Made by a program: the position numbers and the translations under genes. Below the pieces are notes generated by a model. The model was not told the origin of the DNA. It ran no database searches and was given only the letters and a program-made list of their open reading frames with translations. Below, one piece after another: positions 27,725 to 38,125 of a stretch of DNA of 64,000 nucleotides (positions are counted from its first letter, which is position 1; each line of letters begins with the position of its first letter). The stretch comes from Natronosalvus rutilus (lineage in GTDB: Archaea; Halobacteriota; Halobacteria; Halobacteriales; Natrialbaceae), in the NCBI RefSeq assembly GCF_024204665.1, contig NZ_CP100355.1, forward strand, positions 3,701,451 through 3,765,450. Direction: 5' to 3'.

Positions 27725-29872
27725 ATGACCGATGGTGGATCGACGGTGCTGACAGCGACTCGGTATGAGGCGCTGTTGAACGCCGCCGAAACTCACCGCG
27801 AGGCCCTCGTCGTCCGGCTATGCGGCGACGTCGGCCTCCGACCGGCGGAGGTCGTGCGATTGACGCCGAGTTGCGTCCGGCAACTTCGCGCCGACCCACC
27901 ACGATACGGGCTCGCCGTCCCCGCCTCGAGGGAGTCGGTCGACGACCCCGCCCGAGTCGCCTACCTCCCAACACGGGTCGAACGAGCACTTCGCCAGTAC
28001 GCCCACGGCAACGGTATCGGCGACGATGACCGTCTCGTTCCCGTCACGCCGCGTCGCGTCCAGATGCTCGTCACCGAGGTGAGTTCCCGGGCGAGCGAGC
28101 GGTTCGACGATTCGGCGCTCGAGACCGTCTCCTCGAGCGATCTGCGCCGCTTTTTCGCGGAACGTGCGCTTCGCGAAACACGCAACCCGCGAGCCGTCAA
28201 AGCCGCCGGTGGCTGGCAGAGTTTCGAGGCGCTCGAGCCCTACCTCCCCAACCCGACGCGCGACGAGCTGGTTCGGGCGTTCGAGCCGCTCGAAACGGGG
28301 CGCACGCCGGATGGTTCGTCGGTCCCCTCGGCCCTCTCGAACGGCGGTCGACCGGTACAGGAGCGAGCGAGCGAACCGACCGGGAACTCGACGGACGACG
28401 CGCTGCAGGAAGTACTTGAGCGGTCCGACCGATACGCCTGGTTTCACCTCGATTCCGACGGACGCATCGACCGCTGGAGCGAGGGAGCGGCCGCCCTCTT
28501 CAAGTACGCGGCAGAGGACGTGATCGGCTCGCACGTCGAAATCCTCTTTCCGGACGCGGCCCTCGACGAGGGCGTTCCCGATCGGCTGCTCGAGACCGCG
28601 CGCGACGAACACGGAGTCGATGCCGACGGGTGGCGCTGCCGAGCTGACGGGTCACGGACGCACGTACTCGAAACGATCGTCCCCCTCGACGCCGACGGGA
28701 GCCGGGGGTTCGTCGTTCTCGCGTGCCAGGATTCGAGCCCTGACCACCGGTTCGAACCCGCTCGAGCGGTCACAGCCGCGCTGCTCGAGGCCTCGACGCA
28801 CGAGGCCGTCGAAACCGAGGTCTGTCGCGCGCTCGTCGACGAAGGGCCGTACGAACTCGCCTGGATCAACCGAACGACCGCCTCGAGAACCCGCCGAGAG
28901 TGGTACGCCGCGAGCGGCCTCGAGGACGCGGTGATCGAGCACCTGCAGGCGGCCTTCGAAGAAGCCACCGACGTGGACCACGGAGACCTGGCCGACGGAA
29001 GCGTCCGCACGAACGTCTCGACCGACGACTTCGACGGGACGCTCCTGGCGGTTTCCGTCCGTTACGGCGACACCGTCTACGGCACGCTACTCCTCGGAAC
29101 GGCCCGCGAGACGGTCGGCGAACGGGAACGGACCTGGCTCGAGACCCTCGGTTCCCAGGTCGGTCACACCATCGCGGCCGTCCGACGTCGTAACCTCCTG
29201 CTCTCCGACGCGGTGGTCGAGCTCGAGTTCGCCTGCCGGGACGCGGCGTCGTTCTTCGTCGACGCCAGCGCTCGACTCGACTGTCGGTTCGAACTCGACT
29301 CGCTCGTCCCCATCGACGATCATACCCAGTTATACTACGTCCACGTCACCGACGCCACCCCGGCAGCCGTCTTCGAACACGCCGAATCGGACGCCGGCAT
29401 TCGAGAGTGCCGGGTGATCGATACCTACGCGGACGGCAGCCGCCTCGAGTTCGTCGTCGAGGGTTCCTCGCCGGCGCTCACGCTGATGGAGTACGGCGTG
29501 ACCGTGCTCGAGTCGGTGACCCGGGACGGGACGACGACGATCACGGCCGAGTGTGCGAGCGATACCGACGTCAGAACCGTCGTCGACGGCCTGCGTGCGG
29601 CGTTTCCCGCGTCGGAACTCGTCGGGAAGCGCCAGGTCGAGCGCTCCGTCCAGACGGCCCGCGCGTTCCGAACGGGCCTGGAAGAGCGACTCACCGACCG
29701 CCAGGAGGCCGCGCTTCGAGCGGCGTACTTCGGCGGGTACTACGACTGGCCGCGCGAGAGTACGGCCGAGGAGATTGCCGACGCGATGGACGTCTCTTCG
29801 CCCACTCTGCACAACCACCTCAGGAAAGGACAGCACGAACTGCTGCGGACGTTCTTCGACGACCGTCCCTAA
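27725..29872 (+). CDS. Bat-like transcription regulator: integrase-like, PAS, GAF and HTH_10 domains
   Basis: 715 aa. Residues about 10-185 resemble the catalytic domain of tyrosine recombinases: GLRPAEVVRL with Arg39, DLRRFF with Arg141/142, GGW with Trp164 and EPYL with Tyr173, while the HxxR histidine is replaced by Ser/Asp. A PAS domain follows (about 222-335, WFHLDSDGRIDRWSEG), then a GAF-like region (about 345-490), the bacterio-opsin activator domain, and a C-terminal HTH_10 (about 655-715) with LTDRQEAALRAAYFGGYYDWPRES. The architecture is that of Bat, the redox/light regulator of bacteriorhodopsin in Halobacterium, but no opsin or carotenoid gene is here. Position between two acs genes suggests control of acetate metabolism. 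Confidence 0.87.
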   Translation: MTDGGSTVLTATRYEALLNAAETHREALVVRLCGDVGLRPAEVVRLTPSCVRQLRADPPRYGLAVPASRESVDDPARVAYLPTRVERALRQYAHGNGIGDDDRLVPVTPRRVQMLVTEVSSRASERFDDSALETVSSSDLRRFFAERALRETRNPRAVKAAGGWQSFEALEPYLPNPTRDELVRAFEPLETGRTPDGSSVPSALSNGGRPVQERASEPTGNSTDDALQEVLERSDRYAWFHLDSDGRIDRWSEGAAALFKYAAEDVIGSHVEILFPDAALDEGVPDRLLETARDEHGVDADGWRCRADGSRTHVLETIVPLDADGSRGFVVLACQDSSPDHRFEPARAVTAALLEASTHEAVETEVCRALVDEGPYELAWINRTTASRTRREWYAASGLEDAVIEHLQAAFEEATDVDHGDLADGSVRTNVSTDDFDGTLLAVSVRYGDTVYGTLLLGTARETVGERERTWLETLGSQVGHTIAAVRRRNLLLSDAVVELEFACRDAASFFVDASARLDCRFELDSLVPIDDHTQLYYVHVTDATPAAVFEHAESDAGIRECRVIDTYADGSRLEFVVEGSSPALTLMEYGVTVLESVTRDGTTTITAECASDTDVRTVVDGLRAAFPASELVGKRQVERSVQTARAFRTGLEERLTDRQEAALRAAYFGGYYDWPRESTAEEIADAMDVSSPTLHNHLRKGQHELLRTFFDDRP

Positions 29873-29955
29873 CTATCTAGATACGGCGAGTCGCTCGCCA
29901 CCCACACGCTGGCCTGAAGTTGGAGAGACTCGGCTCGAACACGTTCGGGTTGCAT

Positions 29956-30022
29956 CCAGAATATATTCCATCCCCAAACATCCCAAATAATCATCAAATT
30001 AACCTCATTCGACTGATTACTC
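29956..30022. promoter_or_regulatory. AT-rich upstream region of the second acetyl-CoA synthetase
   Basis: A markedly AT-rich stretch begins with the perfect palindrome GAATATATTC (29959-29968) and contains ATAATCATCAAATTAACC. It ends about 50 bases before the TATA box of the next gene. Likely an activator region, possibly for the adjacent Bat-like regulator. Confidence 0.35.
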
Positions 30023-30073
30023 GAGCTTCCCACCCGACGTGGTTTTGCTCACCTAGAGTCGGTATTTACCCCC

Positions 30074-30080
30074 TTTATCT
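30074..30080 (+). promoter_or_regulatory. TATA box of the second acetyl-CoA synthetase
   Basis: TTTATCT, about 26 bases before the ATG at 30100. Confidence 0.48.
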
Positions 30081-30099
30081 CGTATTGCTGTAGTGTAAC

Positions 30100-32073
<1,974 letters not shown>

Positions 32074-32140
32074 GGAGGGGCCTGGGCAGATCACCGCTTA
32101 TCGAGACCACACTCACAGCACACGATACACGGACGATACA

Positions 32141-32593
32141 ATGCCAGACAATACCACTCACGAATCGAAGAGCGAAGAACGGACCGTCGCGACCGATGGC
32201 GGCCGTTCGGACGTCGAACGAGAGAAAGAGATCGACTACCTGGACGTCGAGATTAACCTGCTGAAGCCGGGAACCCCGTTCATGCGGGATCACAACAGGG
32301 TCATCCTGACGGGATTCTTCCTCTGGGCGGTGATCGTATTCGGACCGATCACCGCGACGCGGCTGGCGCCGGACCTGATGACGACAACGATGCCGGGGCT
32401 AGGGTTTCCGCTTCACTACTTCCTGATCGCAATTGGCGGTCCGGGCGGCGCACTACTGTTGTCGGTCTGGTACGTGCGTAAGCGCGACAGTATAGACGAG
32501 AAGTACGGAATCGAGCAGATACAGGCGACGGAGACAGGGCGCACCGACACCAGTTCGGAGGCGACGGCAACCGACGGGGGTGTCGATCGATGA
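32141..32593 (+). CDS. DUF4212 small subunit of a sodium:solute symporter
   Basis: 150 aa membrane protein with two hydrophobic segments (about 55-75 and 95-118) after an acidic N terminus, ending in an acidic tail. Family DUF4212, which is nearly always encoded directly before an SSS-family transporter and is thought to be its small partner. The stop overlaps the symporter ATG by four bases. Start at ATG 32141; the longer frame into the acs 3' end is unlikely. Confidence 0.87.
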   Translation: MPDNTTHESKSEERTVATDGGRSDVEREKEIDYLDVEINLLKPGTPFMRDHNRVILTGFFLWAVIVFGPITATRLAPDLMTTTMPGLGFPLHYFLIAIGGPGGALLLSVWYVRKRDSIDEKYGIEQIQATETGRTDTSSEATATDGGVDR

Positions 32594-34308
32594 ACGGCCT
32601 CGCGTTGGCAGCGCTCTCGCTGCTTGGGGATGCAGGCGTCGTACTACAGTCTGACCAGGAGTTGCTTCCCGAAGGGCTGAACATCGGGTTCAAGTTGCTC
32701 CCGGCGATCATCGTCATCGCGATGATGGGGCTGTTCCTAGCGGCAGGCGTCTTCTACAAGGTGGCAGATACGGCGGACATGTGGGTCGCCGGTCGCTCGA
32801 TCGGCAACGTCGAGAACGGCATGGCCATCGGCTCCAACTGGATGTCGGCGGCGTCGTATCTCGGGATGGCCTCCCTAATCGCGCTGTCTGGGATTTACGG
32901 CCTGGCGTTCGTCGTCGGCTGGACCGCCGGCTACTTCGTGTTGCTCATCTTCCTGGCCGCTCAGATGCGCCGATTCGGGAAGTACACCGCACCGGACTTC
33001 ATCGGCGATCGATTCAATTCCGACGCCGCCCGTGCCATCGCGGCAGTCACGACGTTCCTCATCGGATTCGTCTACGCGCTCGGGCAGGCCCGCGGAATGG
33101 GGCTGGTCGGCCTGTACATCCTCGGCGATCCCGGAATCCCGGGATTGAGCGGTTACCAGGCGATGATGGTAATCTTCATGGTCATCACGATCGCGTACCT
33201 CTCGCTGTCGGGAATGCTCGGGGCGACCAAAACGATGGTCCTCCAGTACGTCATCCTCATCGGCGCGTTCCTGATCGGGCTGCTGGTGACCGGTTGGGCG
33301 GCGGGCTACTCGACATTCCTCCCTCAGCTCGAGTACGGAATGTTGATCAGCGAACTCAGCAGCGAGTTCTCCGAGCCGTTCGTGAACCAGAGTTACTACG
33401 TCTGGATCGCGACGGCGTTCAGCCTGATCTTCGGGACCTGCGGGCTCCCGCACGTCCTCGTTCGCTTCTACACGGTCGAGAACGAGCGAACGGCCCGCTG
33501 GTCGTGCACCTGGGGACTGTTCTTCATCAGTCTGCTGTACCTCTCGGCACCAGCGTACGCGGCGTTCGGGACCGACCTCTACAGCAGCGAGGTCCAGCCG
33601 GCATACGGTGACCCGGGCATGAGCACCGAGGCCGGTGACGTCATCGTCGTGCTGGCGACGCAGCTGGCCGGCCTGCCCACCTGGCTCGTCGGCTTCGTCG
33701 CGGCAGGCGGCATCGCCGCGGCGGTCGCGACGGTCGCCGGACTGTTCATCGCCGGCTCGTCGGCGATCTCCCACGACATCTACGCGAACATCATCAACCC
33801 CGACGCGACCCAGCGCCAGCAGGTCCTCGTCGGCCGACTGAGCATCATCGCTCTCGGTGTGCTGACGATCCTGTTCTCGCTCGACCCGTCGGCCCCAATC
33901 GCCGCACTGGTCTCGTTCGCGTTCTCGCTGGCGGCCACCGTGCTGTTCCCGATGTTCTTCCTCGGTCTCTGGTGGGAGAAGACGAACCGTCAGGGCGCGC
34001 TCGCCGGGATGTCCACCGGGCTGATCCTCTGGCTCATCCCGATGTTCAACGAGGGGCACTTCCAGATCACCCCCCTGGGGAACGAGTTCATCGCGACCTG
34101 GATGCCTGCCATCGGCTCGGGTCTGATCGGCGTGCCAGTCGTCTTCGCCGTCACGATCATCGTGTCGCTGGTGACGCCCGAACCACCTCTCCAGACCAAG
34201 CAGATGGTCCGGCAGTGTCACAGCCCAGATCCGATGCCCAAAGACAAGACGGCGGCCGACGTCGTCAGGGAACGGAACGGAAACGGACCCACCCCTGCGG
34301 ACGACTGA
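32590..34308 (+). CDS. sodium:solute symporter, VC_2705/ActP-like subfamily
   Basis: 572 aa transporter of the SSS family with about 13 membrane helices from residue 30 to 535 and a hydrophilic C terminus. MWVAGRSIGNVENGMAIG and the HVLVRFYTV segment fit the DUF4212-associated subfamily, usually annotated as cation/acetate symporter. Its position after two acetyl-CoA synthetases supports sodium-driven uptake of acetate or a similar monocarboxylate; the sequence alone does not fix the substrate. Followed by a universal stress protein after three bases. Confidence 0.9.
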   Translation: MNGLALAALSLLGDAGVVLQSDQELLPEGLNIGFKLLPAIIVIAMMGLFLAAGVFYKVADTADMWVAGRSIGNVENGMAIGSNWMSAASYLGMASLIALSGIYGLAFVVGWTAGYFVLLIFLAAQMRRFGKYTAPDFIGDRFNSDAARAIAAVTTFLIGFVYALGQARGMGLVGLYILGDPGIPGLSGYQAMMVIFMVITIAYLSLSGMLGATKTMVLQYVILIGAFLIGLLVTGWAAGYSTFLPQLEYGMLISELSSEFSEPFVNQSYYVWIATAFSLIFGTCGLPHVLVRFYTVENERTARWSCTWGLFFISLLYLSAPAYAAFGTDLYSSEVQPAYGDPGMSTEAGDVIVVLATQLAGLPTWLVGFVAAGGIAAAVATVAGLFIAGSSAISHDIYANIINPDATQRQQVLVGRLSIIALGVLTILFSLDPSAPIAALVSFAFSLAATVLFPMFFLGLWWEKTNRQGALAGMSTGLILWLIPMFNEGHFQITPLGNEFIATWMPAIGSGLIGVPVVFAVTIIVSLVTPEPPLQTKQMVRQCHSPDPMPKDKTAADVVRERNGNGPTPADD

Positions 34309-34311
34309 CCA

Positions 34312-34779
34312 ATGTACGAACGCATACTCATCCCGACGGACGGTAGCAGCGTGGCGGAAGTAGCGGTCGAGCACGCACTCGACCACGCGGAGAAGTACGG
34401 CGCGGAGGTACACGCGCTGTACGTCGTCGACACTGACGCGGTCGCCTACGGGCTTGGGACGGAACAGGTCGACCGCCTCAGGCAGGGCGACTTCCAGGGC
34501 ATGACCGAGCTTCGCGAGAAGGCAGAAGCCGCGACCGGGTACGTTCGCGACCTGGCCGAAGCGAAAGGTCTCTCGGTGGTCGAACACTACTCGGGCGGCC
34601 GGCCGCACGCCCTGATCGCCGACTACGTCGAGGACAACGACATCGACCTCGTCGTCATGGGCAGCCACGGCCGCTCCGGCGTCAGGCGCGCCCTGCTGGG
34701 TAGCGTCACCGAACGAACCCTGCGGTCGACGACCGTTCCGGTGCTCGTCGTCGACGCCCGGAAGTCGGTCGAGGAGTAA
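34312..34779 (+). CDS. universal stress protein, UspA family
   Basis: 155 aa, single Usp domain. The ATP-binding motif GSHGRSGVRRALLGSVTE is intact near 119-136, so it probably belongs to the nucleotide-binding Usp group. It begins three bases after the symporter stop and is thus the third gene of the DUF4212-SSS-usp unit. In haloarchaea Usp genes often sit beside transporters and may modulate them. Confidence 0.9.
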   Translation: MYERILIPTDGSSVAEVAVEHALDHAEKYGAEVHALYVVDTDAVAYGLGTEQVDRLRQGDFQGMTELREKAEAATGYVRDLAEAKGLSVVEHYSGGRPHALIADYVEDNDIDLVVMGSHGRSGVRRALLGSVTERTLRSTTVPVLVVDARKSVEE

Positions 34780-34901
34780 CGGTCGACTCACTACCGCTCA
34801 CGATTTTCGCGTTTCGATCGCTCAGTAGCAGCCAGCAGCAGTCTCGTGGTTGGTGACGACCCCCAGGTTCGCGTTTGGCGACGATCTCGAGAATCCTGCG
34901 T

Positions 34902-35132
34902 TCACCGCTTCTCGCCGGAGCCGTACCACTCGCGAGCCAGTTCGAGGTTCCAGACGAACGCGAAGTAAGCGACGATCCCAGCGAGCATGAGCGCGTAGTA
35001 CGCCCACGTCGGTCCCTCGAGGACGCTGAAGAGGAGTTCGACGATCGTTACCCAGATGATCGCGAACAGCAAGTCGACCAGCATTCCCCACCGCTCCTCG
35101 CGGGCGGTCTCGAGCCACGCTCCTGGCTTCAT
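34902..35132 (-). CDS. small membrane protein, unknown function
   Basis: 76 aa with two hydrophobic segments (about 17-38 and 42-62), a charged N terminus and a basic C-terminal tail. It has good haloarchaeal codon bias and an ATG; no characterised family recognised. Its 3' end faces the 3' end of the UspA gene. Confidence 0.6.
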   Translation of the reverse strand: MKPGAWLETAREERWGMLVDLLFAIIWVTIVELLFSVLEGPTWAYYALMLAGIVAYFAFVWNLELAREWYGSGEKR

Positions 35133-35274
35133 CGTGAGTCACCCTGCGCCGCCAGCGGTCCCGTCGAGTGCATGCCGGTGTGTGTCCCGGTGTGAGCAAA
35201 AAGCTACCGCCGGAATCGTCTCTCGGGCAGCGTCCACGAGCAGTCTGTGCCAAAGCGGTTGCGGATCCGAACGC

Positions 35275-35281
35275 ACATATG
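35275..35281 (+). promoter_or_regulatory. TATA box of the tRNA Cm56 methyltransferase gene
   Basis: ACATATG about 26 bases before ATG 35304; predicts a leaderless mRNA and supports that start over the upstream in-frame ATG at 35247. Confidence 0.45.
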
Positions 35282-35303
35282 CCCCAGCCAGCTACGCGTT
35301 CGT

Positions 35304-35858
35304 ATGAACGAGCGTCGCGACCCCGAGGTCGCTGTCCTCCGGCTCGGCCACCGACCCGGGCGAGACGAGCGGATGACGACCCACGTCGGCCTGACAGCCC
35401 GGGCACTGGGCGCCGACCGCGTCCTCCTCCCAGACAACGCCGGCCAGTCCCTCGAGACGGTCGCGGACATCACCGAACGTTTCGGCGGGCCGTTCGCAGT
35501 CGAGTTAACCGATTCCACCCAGGGAGTCGTCCGCGGATGGGAGGGAAAAGTCGTCCACCTCACGATGTATGGCGAGCGCGTCCAGGACGTCGAGGACGCC
35601 GTTCGAAGGGCCCACCACGAGGACGGCGACCCGCTCCTGATCGTCGTCGGCGCGGAGAAGGTACCGTTCGACGTCTACGAGGAGGCCGACTGGAACGTCG
35701 GCGTGACGAACCAGCCACACTCCGAGGTCGCGGGGCTGGCCGTCTTCCTCGATCGTCTGTTCGAGGGCCGCGAACTCGAGCGGGAGTGGGAGGGTGCGGA
35801 TCGGCGCGTGGTTCCGATGGAGACGGGCAAGCGGGTCGTTTCGGCCGACGAGGAGTGA
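35304..35858 (+). CDS. tRNA (cytidine(56)-2'-O)-methyltransferase
   Basis: 184 aa archaeal SPOUT methylase, aTrm56, which methylates the ribose of C56 in the T loop of tRNAs. The N terminus VAVLRLGHRPGRDERMTTHVGL and the trefoil-knot region (LLIVVGAEKVP, then VTNQPHSEVAGLAVFLDR) are characteristic. Length matches the family. Confidence 0.9.
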   Translation: MNERRDPEVAVLRLGHRPGRDERMTTHVGLTARALGADRVLLPDNAGQSLETVADITERFGGPFAVELTDSTQGVVRGWEGKVVHLTMYGERVQDVEDAVRRAHHEDGDPLLIVVGAEKVPFDVYEEADWNVGVTNQPHSEVAGLAVFLDRLFEGRELEREWEGADRRVVPMETGKRVVSADEE

Positions 35859-35971
35859 GAGTCGGCAGACGGGCAGCCCCAAACGAGGACAACCACACTC
35901 GAGCGGCACGGACTCGCATTTCGACGCCGACACGCTCCGCAGCGTCGCACCCGGCGCACCGAGTAACAAGA

Positions 35972-35979
35972 CTTAATGG
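35972..35979 (+). promoter_or_regulatory. TATA box of tfe
   Basis: CTTAATGG, about 28 bases before ATG 36003. The alternative in-frame ATG at 35976 overlaps it, so the later start is preferred. Confidence 0.45.
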
Positions 35980-36002
35980 CCGCATGCGATTATTACGGGG
36001 TA

Positions 36003-36527
36003 ATGGCTTTTGAGGACCTGCTCGAGGACCCGGTTATCCAGAAGTACTTACACGAGCTCGTCGGTCCCAAGGGGATGCCCGTCGCGGCAGCGCCGCCGGA
36101 CGGAGAGGTGACCGACGAGGAACTCGCCGAGACGCTGGACCTCGAACTAAACGATGTGCGACGGGCGCTGTTCATCCTGTACGAGAACGACCTCGCCACC
36201 TATCGCCGCCTCCGCGACGAGGATTCCGGCTGGCTCACCTACCTCTGGACGTTCGAGTACGAGAACATCCCGGAGAACCTCGAGGAGGAACTCTACCGGC
36301 TCTACGACGCCCTCCTCGACCGTCGGGAGTACGAGCAGAACCACGAGTTCTACCTCTGTGAGATCTGTTCGATTCGCTTCGAGTTCGGCGAAGCGATGGA
36401 CTTCGGTTTCGAGTGCCCAGAGTGTGGCTCGCCCGTCGAATCGATGGACAACAGCCGACTCGTCCGCGCGATGGACGACCGCCTCGACGCCCTCGAGGAC
36501 GAACTCAACGTCGAATCCACCGCCTGA
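36003..36527 (+). CDS. tfe: transcription initiation factor E, alpha subunit
   Basis: 174 aa basal transcription factor that helps TBP, TFB and RNA polymerase open promoters. An extended winged helix (about 8-85) is followed by a zinc ribbon with Cys119, Cys122, Cys138 and Cys141, and a short acidic tail. Full length for archaea. The stop TGA shares its last base with the ATG of the DUF2110 gene, so the two are coupled. Confidence 0.94.
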   Translation: MAFEDLLEDPVIQKYLHELVGPKGMPVAAAPPDGEVTDEELAETLDLELNDVRRALFILYENDLATYRRLRDEDSGWLTYLWTFEYENIPENLEEELYRLYDALLDRREYEQNHEFYLCEICSIRFEFGEAMDFGFECPECGSPVESMDNSRLVRAMDDRLDALEDELNVESTA

Positions 36528-37210
36528 TGGTCGTCCTCGCAACCAAACTGTACGTCGACGGCGACGCCCACCAGCGGGCGCTCGATTCCCTGCGATCACT
36601 GGTCGACAACGAGATCGGCGAACTCGACGTCGAGTTCGAGATCGGCGTCCGACACGACGACTTCCCCTCCGTCACGATCGAGGGCGAGGACGCCGTCGTC
36701 GCGCGCAACGTCCTCCGCGAGGAGTGGGGCGAAATCGTCCCCGATCTCGAGGCCGGGGAAACCTACGTTGGCACGCTCGAATCGTGGGACGACGACGGGT
36801 TCGTCCTGGACGTCGGAACCGAGACCGGGGTTCGAATCCCCGCCGACCAGCTGGGTCTGGGGCCGGGATCGCCCGCACAGGTCAGAGAGCGCTTCGGCCT
36901 GGTCCAGCACCTGCCACTGCAGTTCGTCTACCGACCGGACGAGGCGGACGGATCACGGCTGACCGACGCCGAACGCGACCGCCTCTTCGAGTGGACGCGC
37001 GGGACCGGCCGCCTGAACGTCAACAGTGCGACCCGCGCGGAGGTCCGGGCGACGCTCAATCGCGCCGGCCACGCTCAGGACTACGTCACGATCGAACGAC
37101 TGGGGCTGCTCGAGCAGAGCGTCATCTGTACGGACGACACCGACCCGCCAGGGCTACTCTCGAGCATCGGCTCGTACCTGCCGGCGGAGTTGCGCTGCGT
37201 CGTTCCCTGA
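36527..37210 (+). CDS. DUF2110 family protein, tfe operon
   Basis: 227 aa, conserved archaeal family DUF2110 of unknown function, typically encoded next to tfe. The segment ETYVGTLESWDDDGFVLDVGTETGVRIPADQLGLG (shortened: YVGTLESWDDDGFVLDVG near 80-98) looks like a small S1/KOW-like beta-barrel, suggesting RNA or nucleic-acid contact. That is inference from pattern. Coupled to tfe by a one-base overlap, and followed nine bases later by a lipoprotein gene. Confidence 0.86.
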   Translation: MVVLATKLYVDGDAHQRALDSLRSLVDNEIGELDVEFEIGVRHDDFPSVTIEGEDAVVARNVLREEWGEIVPDLEAGETYVGTLESWDDDGFVLDVGTETGVRIPADQLGLGPGSPAQVRERFGLVQHLPLQFVYRPDEADGSRLTDAERDRLFEWTRGTGRLNVNSATRAEVRATLNRAGHAQDYVTIERLGLLEQSVICTDDTDPPGLLSSIGSYLPAELRCVVP

Positions 37211-37219
37211 CCGCCAGCC

Positions 37220-37999
37220 ATGAGAACGGTCAACCGTCGCCTCGTCCTCGCAACGCTCGCCGTCGCCCTACTCGCGACGACCGCCGGGTGTACGATGCTC
37301 TTTGGCGGCATCTCCGACGAGGCCCTCGATGAGTCCCAGTCGTACGACGACCTCCGGGACCGCGAGGCGGACGTCGCCATCGAGGTCGAGAGCGGATCGT
37401 TCATCAGCGACGGAGAGTTCCGCGCGGTCTACGACCTGAACGACACCGAAGACCTGTCGCTGTACCGGTCGACGCTCTACCGCGAGGAGCCACTCGAGGT
37501 TCGGGCCGTCCGCTACTGGTACCCGAACGGTACCGAACTCACGGGGTCCGAACTCGAGGTCGATCAGGACCGCTCGAGTACCGACATCCGGGTTCCGGAC
37601 GGCAATGGGACGCTGGCAATTACCGGCCCCGCGAACCAGGGGCGGTTCTACCTGCCGGCTTACGTCGAGGGCTCCTACGAGGTCATCCTCCCTCCGGGCT
37701 ATCGATCGACGAACTACCTCTTCGGGTCGGTGAACCCGGGCGGACACGAACGGGAGGTCGTCGACGACCAGGAGCACCTCCGGTGGGAACACGTCGATAG
37801 CTCGCTCTCGATCCGGTACTATCTGGGGCGGGACGTCTTCATCTTCGCCGGCGTCGTCCTCGTGGTCGCCGCTGCCGGCGGCGCCGGCGTCGCCTACTAC
37901 TACCGGAAGGTCAAGGCCCTCGAAGAGAAGCGGAAGTCGATGGGTCTCGACGTCGAACTCGAGGACGATTCGGGAAAGGGGCCGCCGCCGGGGATGTAG
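37220..37999 (+). CDS. membrane lipoprotein, DUF5803-like
   Basis: 259 aa. The Sec-type signal ends in a lipobox LLATTAGC (Cys24), followed by a beta-rich outer domain (about 40-200) and one membrane helix (about 210-230) before a basic, then acidic cytoplasmic tail. So it is probably attached at both ends. Resembles haloarchaeal DUF5803 proteins, conserved after tfe and DUF2110; function unknown. Confidence 0.8.
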   Translation: MRTVNRRLVLATLAVALLATTAGCTMLFGGISDEALDESQSYDDLRDREADVAIEVESGSFISDGEFRAVYDLNDTEDLSLYRSTLYREEPLEVRAVRYWYPNGTELTGSELEVDQDRSSTDIRVPDGNGTLAITGPANQGRFYLPAYVEGSYEVILPPGYRSTNYLFGSVNPGGHEREVVDDQEHLRWEHVDSSLSIRYYLGRDVFIFAGVVLVVAAAGGAGVAYYYRKVKALEEKRKSMGLDVELEDDSGKGPPPGM

Positions 38000-38003
38000 G
38001 TGG

Positions 38004-38119
38004 CTCGAGGCGTGAGTACGGAGGCGAACGGTCGAAGCGCGGATCCAGGGGCGAGAACTCGAGGCGCGAGTACGGTGGCAGGTCTCGAGGTGTGGGTACA
38101 GGGGCGAGAAATCGAGGCG
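38004..38119. repeat. short imperfect tandem repeats between DUF5803 and purM genes
   Basis: A unit beginning CAGGGGCGAGAA and continuing through CTCGAGG recurs with a 53-base step (38046 and 38099). CTCGAGGYGYGRGTAC occurs at 38004, 38058 and 38084. No gene is present. The repeats lie between two convergent 3' ends. Confidence 0.6.
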
Positions 38120-38125
38120 AGACGC

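Noticed and set aside
27725-28285. Possible mobile-element integrase remnant upstream of the PAS domain
   Set aside because: It is continuous in frame with the PAS/GAF/HTH_10 protein, lacks a catalytic residue and has normal composition, so it is treated as a domain of the regulator.
32875-34791. Minus-strand frame of 638 codons opposite the symporter and UspA genes
   Set aside because: Antisense to two recognised proteins; composition is Arg, Asp and Gly-rich without motifs.
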